Shown: positions 33,409 through 44,982 of the stretch, in pieces
How the letters are laid out: each line of letters begins with the position of its first letter
Numbering within the stretch: position 1 is the first letter of the stretch
Assembly: GCA_019059635.1 (NCBI GenBank)
Contig: JAGVRJ010000009.1
Coordinates: 620,001-684,000, forward strand
DNA length: 64,000 nt
Source of the DNA: Proales similis
Lineage: Eukaryota > Rotifera > Eurotatoria > Ploima > Proalidae
Direction of reading: 5' to 3'
Position numbers and translations under genes: made by a program
The notes under the pieces: model-generated
Told to the model about the DNA's origin: nothing
The model's input: the letters and a program-made list of their open reading frames with translations, nothing else
Database searches by the model: none

Positions 33409-34262
33409 TTATTCGAGTTTCTTGCTCCGATCAACGCGATCAAGCCGGCTTGAGTTTTTCTTTTTGATTCTGCGCAACATCGAATTATAAACGTTTCGCG
33501 TTCGGAGCCTCTTAATTGCAATGTTTTCTCAGCTTTCACTAGACTCAATTATTCAAATTCGTTCCAGTGTGACTCAAATAGCTTAATATTCAGCGATCGC
33601 GAAGAGATTGGTATGCCATGGCACAATCGCTTTAGACAAAGTAAAATATGCAAAAACAACAATATTTCACGGCAGTCCCTTTCGATGTTTCAAAATGCTT
33701 TCCTTTTAGTTTGATTTATGACGCTCGTTCTAATTGAATCGTCGAGTGCCACTGCTGATCGCCAAAAAGACGGACTCTCCACGACATCAGATATCAACTG
33801 CAGGAGCCGGACCGGTCGATGCGAAGTTGACATTTAGCCGACAATCCGGCTTTGCAAAGTTGATTTATCGATTTTAGAGCCGATCTCAGATCTTGTTTTC
33901 TTCACCAGCTCATTTGTGCTTATGACTCTAACTTTGGCGTGGACTTTTCATACTCAGACGGCTTAGCTCGCCGAACGCGTGTCTTCACTGAAACTGTGGT
34001 CGTCCCAAGTTCCCACCTTAGACACTTATAACCGATTGAGCTATCGTCTAGTTTGATTAATGAGGTTCACGCTGATCAAAATAAATCGATCGGTGCACGA
34101 TCGTCATTTTGAGGTGTAGTCTAATGAGATATTAAACACCGGATAAAGCTTAAGTATTGTTTGCCTACGCCGTCCCATCATTAAGCTGTTGACTTGAATA
34201 AGAACCAGAGGCAAACGGCAATTAGACAGCTCGTTACATTTTCAGTTGCAATGCACTAAGCG
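33409..34262. other. Divergent spacer
   Basis: About 850 bases between two unknown genes transcribed away from each other. No exon, RNA gene or repeat array is evident. Confidence 0.4.
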
Positions 34263-35527
34263 ATGAGCAAGTTTTCTACTCAAAGGCAAAAGCCCCAAAA
34301 GCGACGATTGGGCAGTCACAAGGCTCATTTGGACAGCCTTGTGAGAGAGTGCCGCCAAGAGATGGTTTGTTTTTATTTTTTTTTGTTCTATCTTGCAATT
34401 ATTCGTCTAATAGAGTTCGTCAGAGTGTAATGAAATACGAACTGCTTGACATACAATCGGCGATAAAATCATGCCGGAATACTTTGGGCAGCCTAGAGCT
34501 TAGCAGTCTGTCTGGTTCGTTTACTGTCGCAGATTCGGATAATGATCTCTTGGTCAACGAGTTGATGCTGATCGAATCGAGTTATCTTACTGATTCGCCA
34601 CTCGATTCGTCGTCAAGCGACACTTATTATCCTTCAAGTGATATATGCTACAAGCAGCAGACGGTTAAGCACTCGAATAATATCGCAGAGAAAAAGCACC
34701 AGTTGAAAAAGAGCCGACACTCGGATAGGCGCAGATCGCGAATTCGCTCCAAATCCAAGTTATTTCACTCGAGTCGACCTAGCAGCCCGAAACAGTCGAG
34801 GAAAAGGTCTGTTTACAGACCACGTAACAAACTTGGACACGTGAATGTTTATAATCACAAGAGCAACATGCTCCAAAATGAATGTTCAACGCGGCTGAAT
34901 ATCTTTCCTTATCAGCTGGCTGGCGTGGTAGTCAGCTCCAGTCAACTAAGAAAACAAATCAAGAAGAAAATTCTGACGCCAGTCCATCTCAAAAATCACT
35001 TTGCTGTTATAAACCACAAGGCTTCAGATGAATCGTTTTTCGAGCCTCTAATCTCCTCAACTCCAATATTCAGAAGCATTCAGAAATCTTGTCGAAATCA
35101 AGCCAAACCTGCCACCACAGTCAAATCTGACAATCTTACTTCGTCGACAAATGTTGATGCTGAAGAATACGACATTCCGTCTCCACATTTGTGGAATGAT
35201 TATGAGCTGCCGATAGTCGAGAGCGAAACAAGCGCTGGTTATGTAAACTCCTCAAACAGAGTTAGTCGCTCAATTGTTGAAGGCACGAGGCCACTGTTGT
35301 CGACAAGTCAAAAACAAGACATAGAAATATTGAGAATTGAGGACCAGCTCAATAGCTTGAGCTTGGCCACTGGTTTAGCAAAAGAGAAGAGCTTGCAGTC
35401 GAACGGGAAAGAGATAACAGTCGATAGTCAAACTTCGTCAGTGAGCACAGTAATTCGATGCTGCATAAAACCATTCAGAAACTGGATCAGACCGAAGAAA
35501 ACTTCAAAATGGATTTCCAAGTTTTAA
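34263..35527 (+). CDS. Unknown Ser-rich, basic protein
   Basis: Two exons, 34263-34364 and 34424-35527, join in phase to 401 residues. No family is recognised. The N-terminus is basic (KPQKRRLGSHKAHLDSL) and leads into a short helix (MSVMKYELLDIQSAIKSC). A Ser/Asp-rich stretch with a possible degron or phosphosites comes next, then an RRRSRIRSKSK-like region reminiscent of RS-type sequence. The C-terminus is again basic. I chose the ATG at 34263 because an intron with GT-AG ends then joins cleanly. Reading straight through instead would start at 34349. The last few residues may be spliced onto a further exon after 35500. Confidence 0.6.
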
Positions 35528-35739
35528 TTCAACCTTTTATTAGGCCAATTGCTTTCGACTTATCAAAAGTTCAGGTTCTTTCTTTTTTTTTTCCAAATCA
35601 ACAATCGAGTAAAAATGGTTTGGGCTTTTTGAGACCAGACAGATTGAGCAAATTGGGTCGGCGACGCTTAATAAATAATGTCAACTTCTCTTTGACGGTT
35701 TGTTTCAATTTCTAAATGAAAGCGCTTGTCAAATGAGTT

Positions 35740-36087
35740 TTAGAGTTTGATTTCTAAATTGAACAAACCTTCGTCCGATTCATGAATGATTCGACTTCCA
35801 GTTGAAGATTGAATGCTTGAACTGTCGTCTACCGGCGAACTCGACTGGTAGCGCTGCTCTTCAAAAGGAACATGAATGCTCCGTTCAAGCGGGCCTTCTG
35901 TCTCTTGTTTTAGCTCTTGGTCACGCTCGGCCGACTCTACCTTAGAGCAGTGATTGTCTTCCTTCTCTGCTCTTATGCTCTCGCGCTCGCTGAGACGTCG
36001 CATGCTCAGTGGTGGTGTCACTTGATGCGACGTGTTTATATCGTAGCTGCCGTATTTTCCTTGAATTTTAGCTGACACGTTGCCCAT
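35740..36087 (-). CDS. Unknown small protein with an N-myristoylation-type start
   Basis: An open frame of 115 residues starts MGNVSAKIQGKYGS. Gly2 with Ser/Ala at position 5-6 and Lys at 7 fits the N-myristoyltransferase pattern, so it may be membrane-tethered. The rest is highly charged and Ser-rich (RRLSERESIRAEKE; a run of Ser near residues 84-97), with no recognised domain. It may be the first exon of a longer gene or a complete short gene. The stop is 212 bases from the neighbouring plus-strand stop. Confidence 0.45.
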   Translation of the reverse strand: MGNVSAKIQGKYGSYDINTSHQVTPPLSMRRLSERESIRAEKEDNHCSKVESAERDQELKQETEGPLERSIHVPFEEQRYQSSSPVDDSSSIQSSTGSRIIHESDEGLFNLEIKL

Positions 36088-37201
36088 CTAAATTTGAAAA
36101 TTTGCAGCAAAGTTTTAGCGCTCAGTTCGTTCTTTTCTCCTTCGCATTTCGCACTTTCGACGACCCAGTTCGCGCAGCACTTGAAATTTTCTCGCATTAT
36201 GAGAATTGGCGCGTTTCGTAATTATTCCATAACCGAGAAGAAAAAAGGAGGCTTTAAGCCAACTTGGTGTTGTTCCGTGTCCGACTGGAGCACGAATGAG
36301 CGCGCAATATGCCGAAAATAAAAATCGATTGCTCAACACTAACGACTCTGAAACATTTGTAAAAGCCATAAAATTAAATCAATATTAAATTTCAGAGCAG
36401 AATGGAAAAATCGCAGTAGAAATAGCCCAATGGCATAAAGTTGTGAAATGAAATTGCAGAGTGTGTGATGAGTGCAAGCATTCGGCACACAATCAACTGC
36501 AGCGAGCGTTTGTATGTGATTTAGAGCGCGATCGTAGCAAGAAATTTATTATTAAAATTCTCGCGCCACCCGAAAAAAAACAGCATGAAAAGCACAAAGA
36601 AACGGAGGAATTTAAGGTCGAGCCGATAGAGAATATGTAATTGAGTCTCTTGAAAAAGAAAAAAAGCGTTTGCCGAGTTTGTTTTCCTCTCACGCATTGC
36701 CAGCAGGTTTTAAAGCGATTGCAAACAAGCTGGGAACTTGGCTGGTTACAAGTGCGAGAAAGCTCACCGAAGAGCAATGACTTGAGAGCGTATGCGTGCC
36801 CTCAACGCTTCACTAATCACGCTCTAAAAATTGTCTCCACAACTAGGCTAAGAAAAGTTAAACTGCTTTAATATTTTAGCGCGTGAACTTGTTCTGAGCT
36901 AAATATAGGACTTTTGTACATCTCACTCCGACTGCGTTTAATCAAGCCTGAAATGAGCGAGCCCGTCAATTGCATAAAAGTGACAGAGATATGACCAAGT
37001 CGATGGGCAATTGCCTGATCAAATCGAGAAGCTTTGCTACGACCCATTGACTTGCTTGCACTTCAAATGGTATATTTCTAATGAGCTGCGAAGCCAATGT
37101 GAAACCCCGTAAAAAAGAAACAAAAAGTGTCCCTTTATCCGCAGAAATCACTGCTCTCTTTATTCGAAGGCAATAATTCATATAGGATGAAGACATGCCG
37201 C
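36088..37201. other. Intergenic stretch before RPL18A
   Basis: About 1.1 kb without a supported exon. Short frames on both strands overlap each other and show no domain. Confidence 0.4.
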
Positions 37202-37922
37202 TTAATAAACGGTTCTCGGTCGTCGGGTGGTGAACCTGGGTCGCTGAGTGGAGACACGGATTCTGTGCAACAGCGGGAACTTGATTTGCGAATTCTAAAA
37301 ATTCAAAAAGAAACATGATCACAATCTGAAGCTGAAAAGAGCTGTGGCAAGCAGTTGGGCAATTACGTGGAACTGGGTGATGTTGTTTCGTCTGCACTTG
37401 GCGGCAGCGATCTCCTCAACTCGCATGATTTGGATCGAATGAGGTCGAGCACGATGGCGAGCTCCCATATCACGGTAGCACTGGGTGACAGCGCCCTCGG
37501 TGGTCAAGTCTCTGTACTCCCTGTACATGTTGTGGGTGCCGCTGCGCGAGTCGTATCGGAGCCAGATAGCAAAGTTCTTCACCTTCAGCGGTCGTTTCTC
37601 AAAGATCTGAAATAGACGTTTGATTAGAAAAGAAAATTCCAAACGCAAATCGGCGTTTGATTTACTTGGTCGCATGCCATGATCTCTCCGTTGGCTCGTT
37701 TGACGTTCTTCAACAAGCTAACAAAGTACCAGAATCTGCTCTTGGCCTGAACCTGATTGGGGGCGAAAATTTTCATCTGGTAGAGCGGGGGCTGGGGCTC
37801 CTTCTCGGTCGGCACACGTCTACCGACGACTTTGTATTGCTTAAGCTTAAATTGCGACACTTAGACTTGGACTGGCGAAATGTTTATATTCTTTCAACAC
37901 ATACGTCTCCCTTCATGCGCAT
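37202..37922 (-). CDS. RPL18A: Large-subunit ribosomal protein eL20 (RPL18A)
   Basis: Conserved blocks identify eL20: [87 protein letters not shown] and [10 protein letters not shown]. Exons are about 37859-37666, 37606-37367 and 37294-37202, all in phase. The start is the hard part: there is an in-frame stop just before GTG 37860. A short first exon from ATG 37922 (MRMKGDV, joined through a GT donor after GAC GTA T) makes a credible N-terminus for the family. The protein sits at the base of the 60S subunit near the P-stalk. A 5'TOP-like tract lies upstream. The C-terminus ([14 protein letters not shown]) is complete. Confidence 0.95.
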
Positions 37923-37990
37923 CTTGGCTCAGCTTTTCAAGATATCCAAATCTGAAAACTTGAGGCTTTTATAAGTAAGTGAGCAAACGG

Positions 37991-38000
37991 ACAGAAAAGG
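37991..38000 (-). promoter_or_regulatory. Candidate 5'TOP pyrimidine tract of RPL18A
   Basis: The minus strand reads CCTTTTCTGT about 70 bases upstream of the proposed ATG. Animal ribosomal-protein mRNAs normally begin with C followed by a pyrimidine run, through which TOR/LARP1 control translation. The exact start site is not known. Confidence 0.35.
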
Positions 38001-38321
38001 TCTCGCTTTAGCGAACGAAACAGGGACGAGTCTATTCACCGTGGTCTCACGTTTTCTCATCCGCCGAGCACACTTGCTTTTGCATACACTTGATACTAAC
38101 GTTCAAGCAAGTATGAAGCCGCGCAATCAGCGAACCCTCGTCGCGGTACTCTAGAAAATCTATCAAACGACCCTGACCTGCGCTCTGAGCAAATCGTTCA
38201 AGACACATTTTTTGCGTTTTGAAGCCGCTGTGAATTTTTGTTAAGTTTGGTCTCGATGAATTGAGCGGATCTTTTGTGGGGCGCGCCGATCACACGTGTA
38301 CAAGATTATTTAAAAGTCAAA
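38001..38321. other. Short divergent promoter region of RPL18A and EXOSC4
   Basis: About 320 bases separate the RPL18A leader (minus) and the EXOSC4 start (plus). Both are housekeeping genes, so a bidirectional promoter is likely. No TATA box is seen. Confidence 0.4.
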
Positions 38322-39191
38322 ATGACTTCGCTTCTGGATCCGATTATTGGCCTCCGAGTGGACGGCAGAAGGCCAAACGAATTGCGAAAGCTCAGCTGTC
38401 AAGTCGGCACGTTTGCCCAGGCTGACGGCTCGGCGACTCTCTCACAGGGAAACACCAAAGTGATTGCCACAGTCTACGGTCCGCACGAGGTATGCAGTAT
38501 CATCGTAGATTCAAATAGAGAGACTCTTTGTCTTAAGGCCGCAGCCTCTCGCCCTAGAATCGAGCTGGAAGGTCAAAGAGTTTACACGACAAGGCCGTGA
38601 TAAATTGTCAATACAGCGTTGCAACTTTCAGTGGCACGGAGCGAAAGAATCGTCCACATGGCGATTGGAAAAGCATTGAAATGTCTCAAAACTTGAAACA
38701 AACCTTTGAAGCCGTCATTCAGACAGAGAAGTTTCCGAAATCGCAAATCGACATTTACGTTGAAGTAACAAAAACAGCTTGAAATTATATTCAAATGGCT
38801 TTGACTCAGGGCTTTGATTTTGAAGGTTCTGCAGTCAGACGGCAGCAATTACAGTGCTTGCGTGAACGCCGCCACCCTTGCCATCATGGACGCGGGCATT
38901 CCAATCAAGGACTACGTGTGCGCATGTTCTGTGACCCTTGTGAGAGACACGGCTCTTATTGACATCAATCATCTGGAGGAGACAAGCGGCGCACCGCACT
39001 TTTCCCTGGCTCTCCTGCCAAACTATGAGCAAATCGTTCTGCTCGAAAGTGCCTGCAGAATGCACGTTGATCATTTGGATAAAATGATTGACTCGGCCGC
39101 CAGCGGTTGTAAAGACATTTACGCCATCCTCAACAAATACATCAAGTCTAGAGTGACTGGTATAAGCAAAAACTTTAGCAACCTGGTCTGA
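38322..39191 (+). CDS. EXOSC4: Exosome ring subunit RRP41 (EXOSC4)
   Basis: Three exons, 38322-38489, 38558-38764 and 38826-39191, join in phase to 246 residues (human 245). It has the RNase PH fold: RVDGRRPNELRKLSC, GTFAQADGSATLSQGNTKVIA, VYGPHE, INCQYSVATFS, SQIDIYVEVLQSDGSNYSACVNAATLA and MDAGIPIKDYVCACS. RRP41 pairs with RRP45 in the hexameric exosome ring, in nucleus and cytosol, and in animals has no phosphorolytic activity of its own. The ATG at 38322 gives the family's usual short N-terminus. Intron positions were fixed by the conserved GPHE/NRAG and YVE/VLQ joins. A poly(A) signal follows 31 bases after the stop. Confidence 0.96.
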
Positions 39192-39222
39192 GCAGCAGCA
39201 GCAGCAGAGGACTCAGGAGACG

Positions 39223-39228
39223 AATAAA
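39223..39228 (+). terminator. Poly(A) signal of EXOSC4
   Basis: AATAAA lies 31 bases past the stop codon, after a short CAG run at 39193-39207. Confidence 0.65.
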
Positions 39229-41992
39229 GCTTTATTCAGGCAACACGCTGTCTACGCCAATGTCTAGAGGGAGAATCCTGTCTGCGGTGGATAAGGTCGA
39301 TTGGGCGGGTGGTAAAAGGAAAAGGAACGTTTATCTGATGGACCATTGAGGTAGAAAATCGATGCATTGTTTATTCAGGTTTATAAACACGGTGTCGAAT
39401 TGCGATAAACAACGGTGCTCATTCGACAGCCTTATCTGCAGAGGCCGTTCGCCGATTACATTTTAAGTAGGAATTCCTTCTAATTAATGAAGGAAATGAA
39501 TGAATAATTAAGATAAATGGTGTTTGGCATCGCCCTTGTTCCTAGTGGACTAAGAAAATAAATCAATTCTGATTTTATCTTCTCGGCCTCTCTTCTCAGG
39601 CAGCGTGCTGCTGATGCTGCCATCATTTCTTCTGATAACGTAAACATCTGGCCTTGCCCATAGGTAGCGTAAATAATTAAAAGTGAAATTAAAAATTCCA
39701 ACCGGTGTGATGTGTGTGTGTGCGCGTGTGTGCTTATCAGTGAGGCGATTTGCAGAAAATCGAAGGCACTCGATACGTAAACAAACTAAATGGGCATGGA
39801 AGCCTTCTAAGTCATGCATATGATAAACCAACGACCTTTGGCACCGAACAACACAAACATGTGTGCCCAAGCTCAGTCGGACGCTTCCATGCTCTTCTCG
39901 GTTCAATTTACTCCATTGTGCTTATCTCACCTTTCCAGATGTTCCGTCCGACCGAATGCACCTCACTTCTTTCTTCTTGTATCTCTATTTTCAAATATAT
40001 TCGTCTTTCTCTCCTATTTCTCCTCTCGTATTAGCCAAACAAGCGCAGCAACTTGGTTCTACTAACAATTCATTAATCGTCTATCATTTCCTCAAAGCAA
40101 GCATTTACATCGCTGCGCATATTCAAGCTTCTTATTTTCAAGAGGAGCTTCTTAGTTTTTCATTTCAATTTGAGTCTGTTGATTAAATCGACTTTGAGTG
40201 TGTTAATTTGGTTTGGAACAAGTTTGCCGCAAATCAGTACTTTCACTCTTCAACGCTCAACTACTTTCCAACTGTGAATTTAAATTACAGCAAGTGCTCG
40301 TCGAAGCACTCAAGCCAAATAGATTCATAAGGTTCAAGGAAGAGAGTGCGTGCGATGCACACTTGTGTGCTTCTTAAGATCGGGCTCTTTGAACGCAGCA
40401 GAATCAGCAGCCACAGTCGCCGCCGCAGCAGCAGCAGAAACTTATTCAAGCGTTTGATACGCGGCGAGTATCACTCTCAACGTGGCGTCATATTAAGTTT
40501 CCATCGGAACATTTACACTTGACATGAGCGCTTCTTTTGGTGTTCAAGATATGGACAAGCAGGTGCCGGCACCGTTTTTCATTTTCCGTCCCATCTCATT
40601 CATACATATGGCTACACACACACTCATAGGATACACGATCCCTTTTCTAAGGATGTTATGATCGAACACGTTTAGTGGCCAGTTGAGTAATTCAATATGG
40701 CACGCGTTTAATTACACACTCGTTCATGCTCTCCGGGGCCGTTTATGGCTGTTCAGTGAGGCGTGCGTCGAAATTCAAGAGTTTATGACAATAATTAAGT
40801 TCTGACTGGCGGTGTTGAGTTCATTTTGAAGGAGTAAAGTTCGAACGAACTGATGCTTAGCATATGAGTTTAATGGACGGCTCATAAAACTAATTAAGTT
40901 TTAGCACATCATTATCAGGAACAAGTCAATGCCTTGGAAAGCTTTTATAATTAGGAGATGAGACAGTGCTCGTATTGAATTACTTGCAGGAGCGTTCGCT
41001 GCTCGACAGTTAAATGGCCGGCGAGCCAAATGCACTGTTGGCCAAATGCACCGAGCGTAATTACGATGCTCGTGTCTGCTGCTGCTGCTCGCTTGATTTA
41101 ATTAGGATTTCAGTGGACTCTATAGTTGGTCACATTTCGCGCCTGGTGACAGATAATTTAGTTTAGAGCTCGCGATAAGAAATAGACCAACTCCCATAGG
41201 TAATGCGATTAGGCCTCAGTAATTCAGACGCGATTAAATTGGTTCCATTTGAATCGGTCGACTGAGACTGGTCAGCCTCCGTTTTTTCCTCAATAACCGT
41301 ATCCCTTGTGCCTTTGTTCTGCTATTTAGGCTGTTCTTGGCCGTCTATTCTCTATTGTGAAGAGCTCACATTTCATTCATGCCTGAGACGATAAGAAGAA
41401 GTGACGAGTAATCAGAAAGCAAACGTGGCGCATTCAAAATTAATTAAAGTAACCTTTCGAGCGACTCGAAAGGTAAGTGGATGGGCCGATGGCCAGTGAA
41501 GTGCTATCAAGACTCGCGAGATGTTGCTCTGAAAACGGATGAAAAATGATGACTGACGTTCACTTAATGATGCGTGGTATTTCCTAGCCGGAAGCGCTGC
41601 CTGATAATCTTGAGCGGCGTTGCAAACAGCGGATAAAGAACAAAACAGGCCGCCAATAGCCACGGCTGTTCATGCGCACTTCTGTCAGAAATTCGTCAAG
41701 CAAGAGCCGCCTTTGCGAGGATGGTTTTGTTAATACGCCATTTCGACCGAGGTCTTTAATTTTGAATCGGCACGATCACGTTATTTGGTCGGAAAAGGGA
41801 TGGGACTGGTGTTGAAGTTTAAAGTGAGAGCGAATCATGATGCGACTCCTCTGAAATCAAACGTAGAATAAAAAGAAGCATACGAACATGCACACAGAGT
41901 TTCAGCGATTATAGCGCGAATAGAACACCGTTTTTCAATCGACCAGGGAGTGTCTAGGTTATTTTGCGTAGGCTGTTGTTTTGTTGCTTAAG

Positions 41993-42002
41993 TATATATA
42001 AA
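41993..42002 (+). promoter_or_regulatory. Candidate TATA box in the zfh1 upstream region
   Basis: TATATATAAA is followed within about 30 bases by GCCAGCATTTCGG, a plausible initiator context. It could drive a 5' noncoding exon of the zfh1-type gene 3 kb downstream, or an unrelated RNA. Confidence 0.3.
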
Positions 42003-42671
42003 CAGTTCAAGAGCCAGCATTTCGGCCAAGAGATTAGTGAATGTCGGAGGCAAACTTGAAACGAAAGACATCATCACCAGATTCATAAATCCATCGGCTT
42101 TGTGTTGAATGCACAGAAAGAGCCGATAGACGACTCATAATAATCATCATCTACCTAAATCAGATCGCTCTAATTCGAGCGGGCAACCGTTCGGGTTTGC
42201 CATGTGCTTCTGTCTCTGAGCGATTGTAACGGCCGGCTCGGTCGCAATACACGCTACATACGAGCATAGATGTGTTAACTCAAATGATTCGATCTCCGTG
42301 TAAACGATGAATTCATCGCCATCTTCTTCTTCATCATCATCTACATCAATTCGGCGAAGGTCTCCGGAACGAACGCATCGACGAATGAGAATATTTCTAT
42401 TGAATGAATAGGATTCGAAGAGACGCGAGCTCGCACGCTAGTTCGTTCGTTCGCTCGCTTTTTCGGTCGCTGCAGCGCTTTAAAAGCTACGTTTGCAACT
42501 CAAAAATGTTCGGCCCAATTAAATTGGCAAGCGATTGGAGAGACGTAAAAAGCGTGAAAAGAGATCGAGCCGAATAGGAAAGAGACCGCTTCGCGCGCGC
42601 GCGTGCGTGCGCGCACGAACGAACGAACGAAAGACCAAACGTACGAACGAGAGAGAGGTCTTTTGCTTGAG

Positions 42672-42677
42672 TATAAA
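42672..42677 (+). promoter_or_regulatory. Second candidate TATA box in the zfh1 upstream region
   Basis: TATAAA in the context GAGTATAAAGGAGCG. It lies just after a purine/CG repeat-rich stretch, 2.3 kb before the first recognised coding exon. Confidence 0.28.
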
Positions 42678-43762
42678 GGAGCGTGTAAATTTCGAAGATG
42701 AAGCAATTTATTGAATTGAAACACGTTTTTTTTGAATGTACATCTATTTTATTATTTCACCACTACTTTTAAAGAGAGCACACAGAGAGTACAAATACAA
42801 CGTCTGGAAGAGTGAAAACACACATGTTGACGAAAAGATTACATTCGAACACTTTTGAAGAGGGCTACAAAGTCACTTATTCCTGACGGAGTCTAAACGT
42901 GGCCCAGGTGTGTTGTGGTCGAATTCAATTCAATCGAGACGCTCATAGGTAGACACCATTTGCTTGCTTATGGCGCACTTTAATTACTCATCTTGGATGT
43001 ATCTGATTCACAATTTGCCGCTTCTAACTCTCCTAGCTGCAGTTTGCCCGCCACTCCATTCTGCATTTTACCTTCATCTATCATGCGGATGAGTGAGCGC
43101 GCTCGATGAGTTTGATGATATTTTAATTAATCTGGCGCCGTTTCCTTCGACCTCGATTGCTCGGCGTCTATTCTGTGTACCGTTTGTGCCTGACCGGTGT
43201 TTACGTTGGAGGGTCGAGCGTACAGTAGCGTAAACACATGAGCTTGCGTTTGGCCTGCATACACACAGCAGCCATAATGATAAGATAGAATGATTGATTA
43301 AGACGAGCGGCCCAGGAGACTGGCCAACAGCCTACTAGGTCGTGTGGCCTGATGATGGTCGGCCAGGAGAAACGCATTAAAGTAAATCGGCTTGCCCAAG
43401 CAATAACAGTCAAACAAACATCAGAGTTGGCACTAGCATGTGTGTGTGTGTGTTCTTGTGCGAGTTTGTGTCTGCACGTTCATGATTGTTGGAACGTTGG
43501 TCTGTTTTCTCAGAATAGTTTATCTTATGATTAACCTTCGTTTGCTGGCGGCCAAGAGATAAGGTATTTATGAAAGTGGAGCATCAGGCTCACGTTGCCG
43601 TTTTATTTTTCAAGTCTCCTGCCGCCTTTCCTGACTTAGGTGAGCCGAATTTTTATTATCATTTTTTATGTGTGCGCACGTTTCTGTCCGCCAATCCTTG
43701 CATTCTTTCTACATTCAAATTAAATTAGTTATTATCTGTACGAGCGCCAAACTTGCCTATGC

Positions 43763-43788
43763 GTGTGTGTGTGTGTGTGTGTGTGTGT
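43763..43788. repeat. (GT)13 microsatellite
   Basis: Thirteen tandem GT units in the zfh1 upstream region. Confidence 0.9.
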
Positions 43789-44982
43789 AGAAGTGCGCGT
43801 ATGGCATTATCAGGAACGAGAACGGTATATGTGAGATAAACGAGAGGCGAGATTGGATCGGTGCAAGGTGTAGAGCATAATCAGTGCGAGGCTACCTTAA
43901 GACTTGAGCGATGATTGATTCCACAGCGTGAATGCTTGCAGGTATCCTTTTCTGGATTCGAGTCGATATATATTAAAACAAACTCGATGTTGGCCTGACC
44001 CCTTCTAATTAAAGCTCTTCTATCTTCGTAACGAAGCAGTTATCGCGCGCTCGCCAGCGCTAAATCAACTCACGGTTAAGTTGGCTTTTATTTAATTAAA
44101 ACTTGCAAGCAACGCCATTTTTAAATATTCGCCCGCCTGCTTACGTTCTTTATTCGTTCTATTCTGCATTCTTCTCACCTTATGTTTCCCCGACGCCGCT
44201 CATGGCTCTTATTCTTCTTTCTGCCAATTTTATTCTCCTTCACTATTAAACGCCAAGTCAGAAATTCAAAGCGTATCATAATCGAACGCTTTCGCCACTC
44301 GACGCGCAACCACCTATTAGCATAATCACCTATTGAAAGCAAGGTGGATTCCCTGGTTCGACAGATTAACTTCAACAAGCACTTTTTCTCTCTCTCTCTT
44401 TTAGACTATCCCAGCGATTTATTTTACACCGCGCTCGATCCATCTTTATCTCCCATACACAAATACACTACCGGCATAAGAGCTCTGCGAATAATGCTGC
44501 AACGCATTTAAAGGGTCAAGCACTCAACTGAACGATAGGTAATTGCTTCATTCGTTTTAGTTTTCGCCCCGTTCTTCCTCACGGCTAGCACACGGCCATC
44601 GATTGATTGGTGAATATTGGCGCCCAATTATTTGGGTTATAATTCAATTTTGCGGCCAAGTCTAGGACTGCTGACGTTAGTCGGCGTTGAGAACACAGCT
44701 ACTCTCCCACTCGGCCCCCTCCTCTATCCGCTTGCCCATAGACAGAGATCTACTTGGATCAGCGCCGCAAGGCCGACTCTTATTTTTATGTGTGCGCACG
44801 GCCAGTTCACTCCGAGCGCGATCGGAGAGGGCGGCAAAAAAGCGCCCATTTAATTAATCTACACTGACTTGATAGTTTGTTGTTTTTTTTTATAGAACAC
44901 CAAGAGCCAATTTAAGCTGAGAGAAGGTTTCGCAACTGCCCACCATATTCGGCATTTGACAAAGAGGATTCTTATTTCTGAG

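Larger units (their letters stand above)
39229..44895. other. Long gene-free region upstream of the first zfh1-type gene
   Basis: About 5.7 kb without a supported exon, in contrast with the dense DNA to its left. It has many homeodomain-core-like TAATTA/AATTAA sites, two candidate TATA boxes (41993, 42672), a CGAACGAACGAA/TTCGTTCGTTCG pair around 42440 and 42610, CG-rich alternating DNA at 42592-42615, and GT microsatellites. This composition suits the cis-regulatory landscape and 5' untranslated exons of a developmental regulator. A noncoding RNA cannot be excluded. Confidence 0.5.

Noticed and set aside
39750-40186. Three overlapping plus-strand open frames of about 83-107 residues
   Set aside because: They overlap in all three frames over the same AT/TC-rich DNA, none has a domain, and hydrophobic content follows simply from T-rich composition.
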